Source: Arcanobacterium canis
Lineage (GTDB): Bacteria; Actinomycetota; Actinomycetes; Actinomycetales; Actinomycetaceae
DNA length: 64,000 nucleotides
NCBI RefSeq assembly: GCF_029625435.1
Contig: NZ_CP121208.1
Span: 744,001 to 808,000 of the forward strand
Direction of reading: 5' to 3'
A program made the position numbers and the translations under genes. The notes under the pieces were generated by a model. It saw only the letters and a program-made list of their open reading frames with translations, made no database searches and was not told the origin of the DNA. Shown here piece after piece: positions 1 to 8,471 of this stretch (positions are counted from its first letter, which is position 1; every line of letters starts with the position of its first letter).

Positions 1-25
1 TTCATTTGTGCTGACTACCAGCCTA

Positions 26-760
26 TCACTGGGCAGTTTTTCCTTGTGGCGCGCGCAGAACATGAGGCAGGTGTGAATCGAATGCCTCTTGGACTTCTGC
101 GACGATGGCAGCCATTGCTTGCGACGCGCGAGCGGGCTGCGCCTGGGCAATGGCCTGGGCGACTTCGAGGTGAAGCTGCATCGCGTGCGGCTCAGGATGA
201 GGGGGCATTAACGCGGCGTTTGTGCGCCAAGACAGAACTGTATCGATGACAGATGAGAGTGAACAAAACATTTCATTTCCGCTCGCTCGGAGAATCGCTG
301 TGTGGAAAGCAATATCTGCCTCGAGGAATTCCTGTCCCGACGTCGTTGCTCCGAGTTGCGTGAGATTGTCAGCGAGGATGAGAAGGTTTTCGCGTTCTTC
401 GCGGCTTGCGTACTGTGCTGCCAGGTGTGCGGCTTTGGGTTCGATTGCTTGGCGAAGGTCATTCAACGACCTCATTTGCCGGTCAGACTCGGAGCCTGCC
501 AGGCGCCACCGAATGACGTCAGGGTCAAGAACATTCCACTGGGAACGCGGCTGGACGAGGAGACCGTGACGACGTTTGGGGATGATTAATCCGCAGGACT
601 CGAGGTGCCGTTGTGCTTCACGAGCGACGGTCCGCGAGCAGGAAAATTTTTCCTCGATTTGGGCCAGTGTGATCACGGCACCGGTGGGAATGTCGCCGCT
701 GGTGATCTGTGGGCCAATAACGTCAATGATTTCTGTGAAACGTGATGCTGGTTGATGCAC
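26..760 (-). CDS. GntR/FadR-family transcriptional regulator, probable gluconate repressor
   Basis: A 244-residue regulator. Residues about 8-75 form a winged helix-turn-helix of the GntR type (GDIPTGAVITLAQIEEKF, then SRTVAREAQRHLESCGLI). The rest is a helical FCD effector domain with metal-binding-type His residues (ADIAFHTAILRASGN; the later HLEVAQAI). Such proteins bind sugar acids and release DNA when the ligand is present. It is transcribed away from the gluconate permease and kinase/dehydrogenase genes, which suggests gluconate or 6-phosphogluconate as effector. Two AAAGG/CCTTT palindromes lie just upstream of its start and could be its operators. Family assignment is firm; ligand and targets are inferred from position. 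Confidence 0.88.
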   Translation of the reverse strand: MHQPASRFTEIIDVIGPQITSGDIPTGAVITLAQIEEKFSCSRTVAREAQRHLESCGLIIPKRRHGLLVQPRSQWNVLDPDVIRWRLAGSESDRQMRSLNDLRQAIEPKAAHLAAQYASREERENLLILADNLTQLGATTSGQEFLEADIAFHTAILRASGNEMFCSLSSVIDTVLSWRTNAALMPPHPEPHAMQLHLEVAQAIAQAQPARASQAMAAIVAEVQEAFDSHLPHVLRAPQGKTAQ

Positions 761-782
761 AGTGTCATGGTACCAGTGAGTG

Positions 783-820
783 AAAGGTAATCCTTTTGCT
801 TCTCAAAGGTATGACCTTTG
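783..820. promoter_or_regulatory. Tandem AAAGG/CCTTT palindromes, candidate operators of the gluconate regulator
   Basis: The regulator-permease intergenic region holds two similar inverted repeats: AAAGG-TAAT-CCTTT at 783-796 and CAAAGGT-ATG-ACCTTTG at 804-820. Their centres are about 22 bases apart, close to two helical turns, so two dimers could bind the same face. Short palindromes between divergent genes are typical of GntR-family autoregulation. The assignment to this regulator is inference. Confidence 0.5.
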
Positions 821-928
821 GGGTAGGGTGGGAGCAACGGCCCAGAGATGTGCCGGGGCAAATAACAATTCCGAGAAGCAATGACGCTGAGTGAATACGC
901 TTTTCGCCCGATATGAACTGGAGAGACA

Positions 929-2365
929 ATGATCCCCTTCCTACGTGAACAACAACAGTGGCAGCAGACCATGTCCGCTGGGCCTTTGCTCGGTATCGCA
1001 CTTGCGGCTGTCATGATCATTTTGGTGGCGGTAATTTACTTCCGCCTGCACGCCTTCTTAACCCTCACCGTCGTCAGCATTCTCACTGCGGTGGCCACAG
1101 GAATCCCCTCAGGGCAACTCCTGCCCACGTTGCTTTCAGGCTTTTCTTCTACACTCGGTTCCGTGGCGCTACTCGTTGGTATCGGTGCGATGCTCGGAAA
1201 GCTCGTTGAGGTATCCGGAGGAGCCAAGGTTCTCGCTGACGGAATGGTCAACACCTTCGGGCAAGATCGTGCGCCGCTCGCCCTCGGGGTTGCCTCGCTC
1301 TTTATGGGATTTCCGATTTTCTTCGACGCTGGATTTATCGTCATGTTGCCAGTCATCCTTGCGGTGGCTGCTCGCCTCAACGGTTCGGTTATTTTGTATG
1401 CATTGCCTGCAGCGGCAGCTTTCTCCGTGATGCATGTTTTCGTGCCGCCGCACCCAGGTCCTGTCGGTGCGGGTGCCATTGTGCAAGCAAATATGGGTCT
1501 CGTGTTGATCATCGGTCTGATCGTGGCGATTCCGACTTTCTACCTCTCGGGTGTTGTTTGGGGGAAAATTGCGGCAAAGCGCTACCACGTCACGATGCCT
1601 CAACTTTTCTCGCCGGTCAAAGATGAGGCCCTCCCTCAAAAGCTTCCGTCGATGGGTCTGGTGATTTTCACATTGATCCTTCCGGCACTCTTGATCTTCG
1701 TTAATACAGGTCTTAATACGCTGGTGCAAACGGGGGTCATCGAGTCGGTAGAAACTGATGCTACGACACACGCCCGCGTTGCTTCCTCTGGTGTGATCAA
1801 CGCGCTGATGCAGCTCGGACAAACGCCGATTGCTCTGCTCATTGCCACTGTGGTTGCCATGGTTATCCTCGGGCGTTACATCAATGCAGACAAAACTGGT
1901 ATCGAAAAGATTATGGATTCGGCTCTTGGCCCGGTGTGTTCGGTGATTCTGGTGACCGGCGCCGGTGGAATGTTTGGTGGAGTCTTGCGCGCCTCGGGGA
2001 TTGGTACAGCTCTCGCTGATGCCATGCGGGATCTGGGGATTCCAGTCATTTTGGGTGCCTACTTGGTGGCGGTCGCCTTGCGCTTGGCCCAAGGATCAGC
2101 CACAGTCGCGCTTATCACGTCAGTGTCGTTGATGGCTCCAGCCGTTGCAGCTGCTGATCTGTCGTCCGTCGGAGTTGCATGTATTGTCCTTGCTGCGTCC
2201 GCTGGTTCTGTTTTTGCCTCTCACGTCAACGATTCTGGTTTCTGGCTGGTTGGTCGCTTGCTCGAAATGGACGTCAAGACGACGTTGGCAACGTGGACGG
2301 TCCAACAAACCCTCGAATCTGTCCTCGGCTTTGCTTTCGTCGCATTGATCTACGTTGTCTTGTGA
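929..2365 (+). CDS. gntP: Gluconate permease, GntP family
   Basis: A 478-residue integral membrane protein with about a dozen hydrophobic segments. It carries GntP-family signatures such as FPIFFDAGFIVMLPV, FVPPHPGPVGA and the late SHVNDSGFW. The family imports gluconate or related sugar acids in symport with protons. The ATG at 929 has a GGAG ribosome site eight bases upstream. The next gene starts 25 bases after the stop, so both are probably one transcript. A fused gluconokinase/6-phosphogluconate dehydrogenase follows, which makes gluconate the likely substrate; other aldonates remain possible. Confidence 0.92.
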   Translation: MIPFLREQQQWQQTMSAGPLLGIALAAVMIILVAVIYFRLHAFLTLTVVSILTAVATGIPSGQLLPTLLSGFSSTLGSVALLVGIGAMLGKLVEVSGGAKVLADGMVNTFGQDRAPLALGVASLFMGFPIFFDAGFIVMLPVILAVAARLNGSVILYALPAAAAFSVMHVFVPPHPGPVGAGAIVQANMGLVLIIGLIVAIPTFYLSGVVWGKIAAKRYHVTMPQLFSPVKDEALPQKLPSMGLVIFTLILPALLIFVNTGLNTLVQTGVIESVETDATTHARVASSGVINALMQLGQTPIALLIATVVAMVILGRYINADKTGIEKIMDSALGPVCSVILVTGAGGMFGGVLRASGIGTALADAMRDLGIPVILGAYLVAVALRLAQGSATVALITSVSLMAPAVAAADLSSVGVACIVLAASAGSVFASHVNDSGFWLVGRLLEMDVKTTLATWTVQQTLESVLGFAFVALIYVVL

Positions 2366-2390
2366 GATTTCCAGGGAAAGGAGAAGACCA

Positions 2391-4337
2391 ATGAACGACG
2401 TCGTGCATGTAGTCATCATGGGAGTCTCAGGCTCCGGGAAGACTACTGTGGCAGGAATTGTTGCCGACAGGCTTGGCTGGGAACTCGCTGAAGCCGACGA
2501 TTTCCACCCTCAGGCCAATATCGACAAAATGGCCTCGGGTCACCCACTTGATGACGATGATCGATGGCCGTGGCTCAAGGCCATAACGCAGTGGATGCGT
2601 GAGGAAGGTTCACGCTCGAGGTCAACTGTGGTGACGTGTTCTGCTCTCAAGCGCAGTTACCGTGATGTTTTACGGCAGGCGGGTTCTCGCGTCGTGTTTT
2701 TCCATCTCGATGGGGATCACGAACTTCTGGAGAACAGGCTCGCTGCCCGCACAGACCATTTCATGCCAGCATCACTCATTCAATCTCAATTTTCTACCCT
2801 CGAACCACTTGAGGCAGACGAAGAAGGTGAGGTTATCGACGTCACCAATACTCCGTCAGCGATCGCGACGACAATTGAAAAGCGTATTGGGGCAATTGTC
2901 GGCAACGTTGCGTTTTCGCCAAAGAAACATCCAACGTCAACAAATCCTCAGGCAAACGTTGGTGTCTATGGACTCGGTGTCATGGGAGGCGCGATCGCAC
3001 GTAATTTCGCATCGAAGGGATATTCGGTGGCAGTGACGAACGTTGTGCCTGACGTTGCCACAGAATTTGCCTCGGCATACAGCGCTGACGGTGCCATCAT
3101 TGCCGCAGAAGATATTGGTGAATTTGTCGGTCTGATTGAGCATCCTCGCATCATCTGTCTCATGGTTACTGCTGGGCCCGCAGTTGACTCAGTCATTAGC
3201 CAATTGAGTGAATACCTCGATCCTGGAGACGTCATCGTCGATATGGGTAACTCACACTTTTCCGATACCCGACGCCGGGAGGCTCAACTACGCCAGATGG
3301 GCCTCGACTTCGTTGGCTGCGGCACGTCCGGTGGGTTCGAAGGCGCCTTGCACGGACCTGCGCTGATGCTCGGAGGTTCACGCGCGGCACTCGAACGAGT
3401 CGCCCCCATTCTGTCAACGATCGCTGCTGTTGCCGACGACGGACGCCGTTGTGCGACGTTAGTTGGTCCAGATGGATCGGGCCATTTGGTCAAAACATTG
3501 CATAACGGTATTGAGTATGCCGAACTTGAATTGATCGCAGAAGCCTATGATTTGTTGCGTTCAAGTGGCCTGACCCCGCATGAGATCTCTGAAGTAATGG
3601 CACAGTGGAAAACCACAGAATTGTCTTCGTATCTGATTGACATTACGACTCAGATACTGGCAACTGATGACGAACATGGGGTGCCGTTAGTCAATCGTGT
3701 GTGTGACCGTGCAGGTCACAAGGGGACAGGTGCGTGGTCAAGCCAGATCGCTGTGGAGTTGGGCGTCGATGCGAGCATACTCGTGATGTCACTCATGACA
3801 CGTTTTGCCAGTGTGAGCGAACTGCGACACATCAGACAAAATAACGTGGTCGCCAATAAAACTTTGGATGTCACACGCGTTGCGCACGCACTATACCTGG
3901 CAAAAATCATTGCCTATTCACAAGGCCTTGAGGTGATTTCCGCAGCATCATCCCAGTACAACTGGAATATTGACCTCGGTGATGTTGTTCTGGGCTGGCG
4001 TGCAGGATGCATTATCCGCGGTCGTATCCTGGACGATATATCGCGGGCATTGAGGTCATCTCATGGTGGCTCGCATGAAATATTGTCTGATGCGGTTTTT
4101 GCACAAAAAATTGAGTCTGACATTGGCGAGCTGCGCGAAGTCGTGTGTTTTGCAGTAACGAATGGCGTGCCAGTTCCGGGATTGAGCGCTGCTTTGGCGT
4201 ATCTCGACACGTTGGCACGGCCTCAGCTTCCGACAGCGTTGATCCAATTGCAGCGAGACTATTTTGGCTCGCATGGATTTGAGTTCATCGATGAACCCGG
4301 CACTGTGGCACACGGGCCGTGGAACCTGATGAGGTGA
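2391..4337 (+). CDS. Gluconokinase / 6-phosphogluconate dehydrogenase fusion
   Basis: One 648-residue reading frame holds two enzymes. Residues 1 to about 170 are a GntK-type gluconokinase: P-loop GVSGSGKT, then ADDFHPQANIDKM and the CSALKRSYRDVLR region. After a short linker, residues from about 183 are a full-length 6-phosphogluconate dehydrogenase: NAD(P) motif YGLGVMGGAIARNF, substrate region GCGTSGGFEGA, catalytic GSGHLVKTLHNGIEY and KGTGAWSSQ. Together they would convert gluconate to ribulose-5-phosphate with release of reduced cofactor. An AAAGGAG site at 2377-2383 supports the ATG at 2391 over an upstream in-frame start. No stop or frame change separates the two parts. Both halves keep their key residues, so the fusion is probably bifunctional. 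Confidence 0.93.
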   Translation: MNDVVHVVIMGVSGSGKTTVAGIVADRLGWELAEADDFHPQANIDKMASGHPLDDDDRWPWLKAITQWMREEGSRSRSTVVTCSALKRSYRDVLRQAGSRVVFFHLDGDHELLENRLAARTDHFMPASLIQSQFSTLEPLEADEEGEVIDVTNTPSAIATTIEKRIGAIVGNVAFSPKKHPTSTNPQANVGVYGLGVMGGAIARNFASKGYSVAVTNVVPDVATEFASAYSADGAIIAAEDIGEFVGLIEHPRIICLMVTAGPAVDSVISQLSEYLDPGDVIVDMGNSHFSDTRRREAQLRQMGLDFVGCGTSGGFEGALHGPALMLGGSRAALERVAPILSTIAAVADDGRRCATLVGPDGSGHLVKTLHNGIEYAELELIAEAYDLLRSSGLTPHEISEVMAQWKTTELSSYLIDITTQILATDDEHGVPLVNRVCDRAGHKGTGAWSSQIAVELGVDASILVMSLMTRFASVSELRHIRQNNVVANKTLDVTRVAHALYLAKIIAYSQGLEVISAASSQYNWNIDLGDVVLGWRAGCIIRGRILDDISRALRSSHGGSHEILSDAVFAQKIESDIGELREVVCFAVTNGVPVPGLSAALAYLDTLARPQLPTALIQLQRDYFGSHGFEFIDEPGTVAHGPWNLMR

Positions 4338-4350
4338 CTGGTCAGACGCC

Positions 4351-4388
4351 TGCGACACATCAGCAACAACGTCCGCTGATGTGTCGCA
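4351..4388 (+). terminator. Strong hairpin after the gluconate operon
   Basis: A perfect 14-base inverted repeat (TGCGACACATCAGC with its complement, 4351-4364 and 4375-4388) lies 13 bases after the dehydrogenase stop. It is followed by a weak T-containing tail. It probably ends the gluconate transcript. Confidence 0.65.
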
Positions 4389-4488
4389 AGCGTTATTCAG
4401 CAGATAAGCACGCAGACGACGGCGACTGTTGCGACTGAGAGGAGAAGCGCATCCTCGTCTCACACTGTGGAACAGTTGGCGGCGAGTA

Positions 4489-4517
4489 TTGCATCCATCG
4501 GGAACCCGTTTTAGGAT
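4489..4517 (+). promoter_or_regulatory. Candidate promoter of the riboswitch-controlled transporter operon
   Basis: TTGCAT at 4489-4494 and TAGGAT at 4512-4517 are separated by 17 bases. They sit directly before the riboswitch aptamer, so transcription would start about nine bases upstream of its P1 helix. Read from the sequence only. Confidence 0.5.
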
Positions 4518-4532
4518 GATCCACAACATAAG

Positions 4533-4695
4533 CATGATAGAGGCGCAACCAACATCAGTAGCTTCCATTCACACCCGGTTGAGGTGGGAAGCGAAAGGGG
4601 AGGTTGCCGAGGGGCTGAGATGCTCAACCGGCACTCAGTACCCGGGCTGCAAGGGAATACCTTGTGGACTGTCGCGAAAGCGGAGAGCTGTCATG
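4533..4695 (+). ncRNA. Lysine riboswitch (L box)
   Basis: The leader matches the lysine aptamer in sequence and fold. P1 pairs 4533-4539 with 4689-4695. GAGGCGC is followed by P2 (4545-4550 with 4602-4607), the CAGTAG loop-E segment and P3 (4561-4566 with 4587-4592). GAAAGGGGAGGTTGCCGAGG, P4 (4615-4619 with 4634-4638), P5 around GGGAATACC, and CTGTCGCGAAAGCGGAGAGC complete the conserved core. A terminator follows at 4726-4756, so it probably works by transcription attenuation, shutting off the downstream ABC transporter when lysine is plentiful. This gives good reason to call the transporter a lysine importer. Confidence 0.93.
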
Positions 4696-4725
4696 ATTCC
4701 ATACGTGAGCGTTTTCGCACATGCA

Positions 4726-4756
4726 TGAGGTCATGTACAGGCATGGCCTCATTTTT
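4726..4756 (+). terminator. Riboswitch expression-platform terminator
   Basis: A ten-pair hairpin (TGAGGTCATG with CATGGCCTCA, one G-U pair, loop of six) is followed by five Ts. It lies between the lysine aptamer and the binding-protein start, as expected for a regulated terminator. The 3' strand of aptamer helix P1 (CTGTCATG) could instead pair with CATG-TA-CAG at 4733-4740 inside this hairpin. That would be a plausible antiterminator when lysine is absent. Confidence 0.85.
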
Positions 4757-4816
4757 GTCAGATGCGGCCAGCTTATGTTGACCACCAATGGACAACGTAT
4801 GGAAGGACATCCGACA

Positions 4817-5707
4817 ATGCGGATTCACAAGATTCTTGGCACGGTAGCACTTGCGCTGACAATGGCTGCGTGCTCAACAGGAACCACTCAATTACCTACC
4901 GACGCTGGAGCACCCCCGTCAAGAACCGCTGGCACAGGAAGCGGAATAGACGACGGCGTTTTCACAGTTGCCATGGAGGCAGCATATGCCCCCTACAACT
5001 GGGCACAGCCTACGGATGCAAACGGCGCGGTTCCAATCAAGGGGTCGAATCTTTTTGCAAACGGTTATGACGTGATGACTGCCAAGCACATTGCGCAGGC
5101 CAATGGCTGGAAACTCGAAATTGTGCAATTGGATTGGGACTCGTTGATTCCAGCTGTTCAATCAGGCACAGTTGACGCAGTGATTGCTGGTCAGTCAATG
5201 ACCGCTGAGCGTGAACGAGAAGTCGATTTTGCTGGCCCATATCAAGTCGCCAATATGGTGGTGTTAACCAAGAAGAATTCACCATTCGCCACAGCTCAGG
5301 GAATTTCTGATCTCGCTGGCGCCAAAGCGACATCGCAGTCGGGAACCGTCTGGTATGACTCACTCATTCCGCAAATCGCGAATGTCCAACGTCTTCCTGC
5401 TGCGGAATCGGCACCCGCAATGCTCGTTGCGCTCGAAACTGGGCAAATCGATATCGTGCCGTGCGACAAGCCCACAGCCCAGGGCGCGCTGCGTGCGTAC
5501 CCGGACCTGAAAATTTTGGATTTCACGGGAACCAAGGACAACTTCACCGTGTCAGACGAGGACGTCAACATCGGTATTTCAGTGCGCAAGGGCAATACCG
5601 TGCTCAAGGATGCAATCAATGGCGCATTGAAGGGCCAAACCCAACAAGACTTCGATACGCGGATGAACCAGGCCACGCAAATCGCTCCGCTTGAAAACCA
5701 CGGGTGA
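4817..5707 (+). CDS. Amino-acid (probably lysine) ABC transporter binding lipoprotein
   Basis: A 296-residue family-3 solute-binding protein. The N-terminus is a lipoprotein signal peptide (hydrophobic LGTVALALTMAAC, lipid-bearing Cys about residue 20) and a short Ser/Thr/Pro-rich tether. The rest matches polar amino-acid binding proteins: AAYAPYNW, GYDVMTAKHIAQ, DWDSLIPAVQSGTVDAVIAG, the TAEREREVDFAGPY motif. The ATG at 4817 has GGAAGGAC upstream; earlier in-frame starts fall inside the riboswitch terminator and can be discarded. It is the first gene behind a lysine riboswitch and overlaps the permease gene by four bases. Lysine as ligand comes from the riboswitch; arginine or ornithine cannot be excluded. 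Confidence 0.9.
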   Translation: MRIHKILGTVALALTMAACSTGTTQLPTDAGAPPSRTAGTGSGIDDGVFTVAMEAAYAPYNWAQPTDANGAVPIKGSNLFANGYDVMTAKHIAQANGWKLEIVQLDWDSLIPAVQSGTVDAVIAGQSMTAEREREVDFAGPYQVANMVVLTKKNSPFATAQGISDLAGAKATSQSGTVWYDSLIPQIANVQRLPAAESAPAMLVALETGQIDIVPCDKPTAQGALRAYPDLKILDFTGTKDNFTVSDEDVNIGISVRKGNTVLKDAINGALKGQTQQDFDTRMNQATQIAPLENHG

Positions 5708-6534
5708 GCGCGATGACACTGTGGAACGACATCCTTTTTCTTCTTGACCAATATGGATGGATTTACCTGGCAGGCATGGCCAATACGTTGATCCTCGCCA
5801 CGGTGGCTACTCTTATTGGATGCCTGATCGGCTTCGCCTGCGGCATCCTGACCACCATTCCGCATCCGCCGTCGGCGCCAGTAACGAAGCGAGTTGTTCT
5901 CTGGTTCGCACGCGTTGGCGTGCGCATCTACGTGGAAGTTTTTCGTGGCACACCGATGATTCTCCAGGCTATCTTTATCTTTTACGGGTTGCCATACTTC
6001 ACAAATAACGCCCTGCAGTTTTCAAATATTTGGACAGTGTCGATTCTCGTCGTCTCAATCAATACGGGGGCGTATATCGCTGAGTCAGTTCGTGGGGGCA
6101 TCCTTTCCGTTGCCCCTGGACAAAGTGAAGCCGCACGTGCAATTGGAATGAACCATGTCCAGACGATGATGTACGTGGTGCTACCGCAAGCCCTGAGAAA
6201 TCTTCTTCCGCAAATCGGCAATAACTTGATTATCAACATCAAGGACACATCGGTGATGTTCATCATCGGATTCTCTGAGTTTTTCTCCGTCCACAAGATG
6301 GTATCGGGCGCGATTTTCAAGTATTTCCCGTCCGCGACAATCGAAATGATCGGATACCTGACCGTCACATTGGCAGCCTCGGCCCTGTTGCGCTGGTTCG
6401 AGCGCCGACTCGACGGTGACGACTCCTATGACTTGGTGAGCGCTGACCCGTTGGTGATGGCAGCGGGCACCTACACCTATCGAAACAGCTCCACCCCAAG
6501 CGCACAACACCGCTATCGAGAGGAACGACCATGA
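5704..6534 (+). CDS. Amino-acid ABC transporter permease, HisM/GlnP type
   Basis: A 276-residue inner-membrane subunit of a polar amino-acid importer. It has a membrane segment near residue 20-45, the loop [20 protein letters not shown], and the ATPase-contact (EAA) loop [26 protein letters not shown] single permease gene implies a homodimeric channel. The GTG start at 5704 overlaps the end of the binding-protein gene; an ATG at 5713 is an alternative. It overlaps the ATPase gene by four bases, so the three subunits are translated as a unit. The C-terminus carries an extra hydrophilic tail of about 45 residues with no function I recognise. Confidence 0.93.
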   Translation: MSAMTLWNDILFLLDQYGWIYLAGMANTLILATVATLIGCLIGFACGILTTIPHPPSAPVTKRVVLWFARVGVRIYVEVFRGTPMILQAIFIFYGLPYFTNNALQFSNIWTVSILVVSINTGAYIAESVRGGILSVAPGQSEAARAIGMNHVQTMMYVVLPQALRNLLPQIGNNLIINIKDTSVMFIIGFSEFFSVHKMVSGAIFKYFPSATIEMIGYLTVTLAASALLRWFERRLDGDDSYDLVSADPLVMAAGTYTYRNSSTPSAQHRYREERP

Positions 6535-7259
6535 ATGAGCCGATTCTTGAAATCTCTGACCTGTCGAAAAGCTTCGGGCGGCACCAGGTTCTTCGCTCAG
6601 TCAACCTGGACATTCACCCCAGTGATGTCACCACTATTATCGGTGCCTCTGGAAGCGGCAAATCAACGTTACTTCGATGCATCAATTTGCTCGAAGAACC
6701 CAGTGGAGGTCAGATTCGCTTTCACGGGACAGACGTTACCTCCCTGCAGGCACACCTCTACCGTACAAAAGTCGGTATGGTCTTCCAGTCCTTCAATCTC
6801 TTTGACAACCTGACGTTGATCGACAACTGCATCATCGGCCAGGTTAAAGTTCTCGGCAGGAGTAAAGAGGAAGCCCGCGAACGTGCGCTCCACTACCTCG
6901 ATCGCGTCGGAATGTCTCCCTATATCAACGCCAAGCCACGGCAGATCTCCGGCGGACAAAAACAACGCGTTGCAATCTCACGAGCGCTCGCGATGGATCC
7001 CGAGGTTTTACTCTTTGACGAACCAACGTCGGCGCTGGATCCTGAAATGGTGGGTGAGGTGATCGACGTGATGCGGTCACTTGCGCAGGACGGAATGACC
7101 ATGGTGGTGGTCACGCACGAAATGGCGTTTGCTCGTGACGTCTCAACCAAGGTTGTGTTTATGGCCGACGGCGCTGTGGTGGAAACCGGAACTCCGTCAG
7201 AGATTTTTGATTTGCCCTGCGAGGAGAAAACTCGACAATTCGTTCGCCGTCTGCGTTAA
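6531..7259 (+). CDS. Amino-acid ABC transporter ATPase, GlnQ/HisP type
   Basis: A 242-residue ABC ATPase: Walker [10 protein letters not shown] near residue 38, Q-loop [12 protein letters not shown], signature ISGGQKQR, Walker [13 protein letters not shown], switch His in VVTHEM. This is the layout of polar amino-acid ATPases. It powers the lysine-type importer encoded by the two genes before it. It is the last gene of the riboswitch-controlled operon; an inverted repeat that may end the transcript follows. Confidence 0.96.
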   Translation: MNEPILEISDLSKSFGRHQVLRSVNLDIHPSDVTTIIGASGSGKSTLLRCINLLEEPSGGQIRFHGTDVTSLQAHLYRTKVGMVFQSFNLFDNLTLIDNCIIGQVKVLGRSKEEARERALHYLDRVGMSPYINAKPRQISGGQKQRVAISRALAMDPEVLLFDEPTSALDPEMVGEVIDVMRSLAQDGMTMVVVTHEMAFARDVSTKVVFMADGAVVETGTPSEIFDLPCEEKTRQFVRRLR

Positions 7260-7274
7260 CGATCTCCTGTTAGT

Positions 7275-7326
7275 CTCAAGCGCTCTCCTCGTCAGTTCTG
7301 TCACTGTCGGTAGGGGAGCGCTTGAG
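7275..7326 (+). terminator. Inverted repeat after the lysine transporter operon
   Basis: A 14-base inverted repeat (CTCAAGCGCTCTCC at 7275-7288 with GGGGAGCGCTTGAG at 7313-7326, one G-U pair) has a 24-base loop and a short CTTT tail. It may be a weak terminator. It also lies immediately upstream of the mutarotase promoter, so an operator role is possible. Confidence 0.45.
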
Positions 7327-7328
7327 CT

Positions 7329-7358
7329 TTGCCAAGACGCGCTAGACGGGAATAAAAT
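7329..7358 (+). promoter_or_regulatory. Candidate promoter of the mutarotase gene
   Basis: TTGCCA at 7329-7334 and TAAAAT at 7353-7358 are separated by 18 bases. A near-perfect ribosome site AAGGAGG follows at 7371-7377, and the ATG is at 7383. Confidence 0.5.
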
Positions 7359-7382
7359 GCCCACTGGTACAAGGAGGTATCA

Positions 7383-8328
7383 ATGACGAACGCAATTGAC
7401 AATGATTTTGTCTGGATCCAGTCCGGCCCCTACCGAGCAGCAATCGACCCATATGGCGCTGGGCTTGCTGCGGCGCAATATGATGGAATCGATTTTGTGA
7501 ACACGTATGTATCGTCCCGGCCACACTGTTCGGGGATGCTCTTGGCCCCGTGGCCTAACCGCGTCGGCGACGCGCGCTACTACCACGATGGCGAAATTTT
7601 TGAGCTCGCGATCAGTGAGCCCGAACGCGGCAATGCGAATCACGGCTTTGTGGGGTTTGAACATTGGGAGGTGAATCGCCCCAAGGAGGATGAGTGTACG
7701 TTACGTTTATCGATGCCTGCCCAGAAAGGTTACCCCTGGCCTTTCGAATATGCGATCACCTGGTCTGTTTCGGCAAGCGGGGGTGTGAGCGCGAATTTCT
7801 CTGCAACGAATCTTTCCGACGCGACCGCTCCGTTTGGTTTCGGCTTCCACCCGTATCTCCTTGCCCCAGGATCAGTCGCGGACCAATCGATTCTTCAGCT
7901 TCCGGTGCGTCAGATGCTCCCGGCTGGATCCGGTGCGTAACTTGCCTGCGGGGCCGCTTGTCGCTGTCGAGGACGTGCGCACCGACGTCGGCACGCTCGC
8001 CGACATTGCCGACGGAGTGGGTTTGAACGGTCTGTGGTTGGACAACTGCTTCACCGATGTCGTCAGTGACAACGGGAAGGTGAGTGCTCACGTCGTCGGT
8101 CTCGATGGGCGGCGTACGCAAGTGTGGGCAGGCGAGTGGTGCCGGTGGCTGCAAGTCTTTACCGCTGGTGCTGGACGAGCGGAGCCGTACCCAGGATATG
8201 GCCGGGCGGTGGCGATTGAACCAATGAGTTGCCCGCCAAACGCGTTCCGCACGGGGATTGACTGTGAATATCTTGGTGGGGGAGAGACACGCGAGTACCA
8301 ATTTGGTTGCAAGATTCTTGCAAACTAA
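7383..8328 (+). pseudogene. galM: Galactose mutarotase (aldose 1-epimerase), interrupted by a one-base frameshift
   Basis: Two reading frames together make one aldose 1-epimerase. The first (7383-7940) covers the N-terminal two thirds: PHCSGMLLAPWPNRV, NANHGFVGFEHW, the FGFGFHPYL region. The second frame, entered near 7920, supplies the rest to 8328, including the end FRTGIDCEYL. Removing one C from the CCC run at 7919-7921 gives a smooth QMLRLDPVRNLPAG junction with no residue lost. Either the gene is inactive in this strain, the extra base is an error, or a +1 shift occurs in translation. As sequenced, the first frame stops at 7940. It stands before mglBAC, so galactose is the expected substrate. 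Confidence 0.85.
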
Positions 8329-8356
8329 AACGGTTTTTGCAGAATAGTTTTTCGCA

Positions 8357-8386
8357 TTGCTCGCGGGCGTCAGCGGTGTGTAATCT
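8357..8386 (+). promoter_or_regulatory. Candidate promoter of the mglBAC operon
   Basis: TTGCTC at 8357-8362 and TAATCT at 8381-8386 are 18 bases apart, in the 143-base gap between the mutarotase and the binding protein. The untranslated leader would be about 80 bases. I see no clear operator. Confidence 0.35.
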
Positions 8387-8471
8387 TTCGGTGTCTGACA
8401 AACGAGATGAAGAGCACAACGTGGTGCGAATAGTTCGTCAGAAGTCAACGACGACTCCAGAGAGGTTTCAG

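Noticed and set aside
1036-2092. Long minus-strand frames across the gluconate permease gene
   Set aside because: They are low-complexity shadows of a GC-biased coding strand with no family resemblance.
4604-4645. TPP riboswitch, because of GGGGCTGAGA
   Set aside because: The second half of the thiamine aptamer is missing, while every lysine aptamer helix is present.
4721-4816. Longer N-terminus for the lysine-binding protein
   Set aside because: It would begin inside the riboswitch terminator; the lipoprotein signal and a ribosome site start at 4817.
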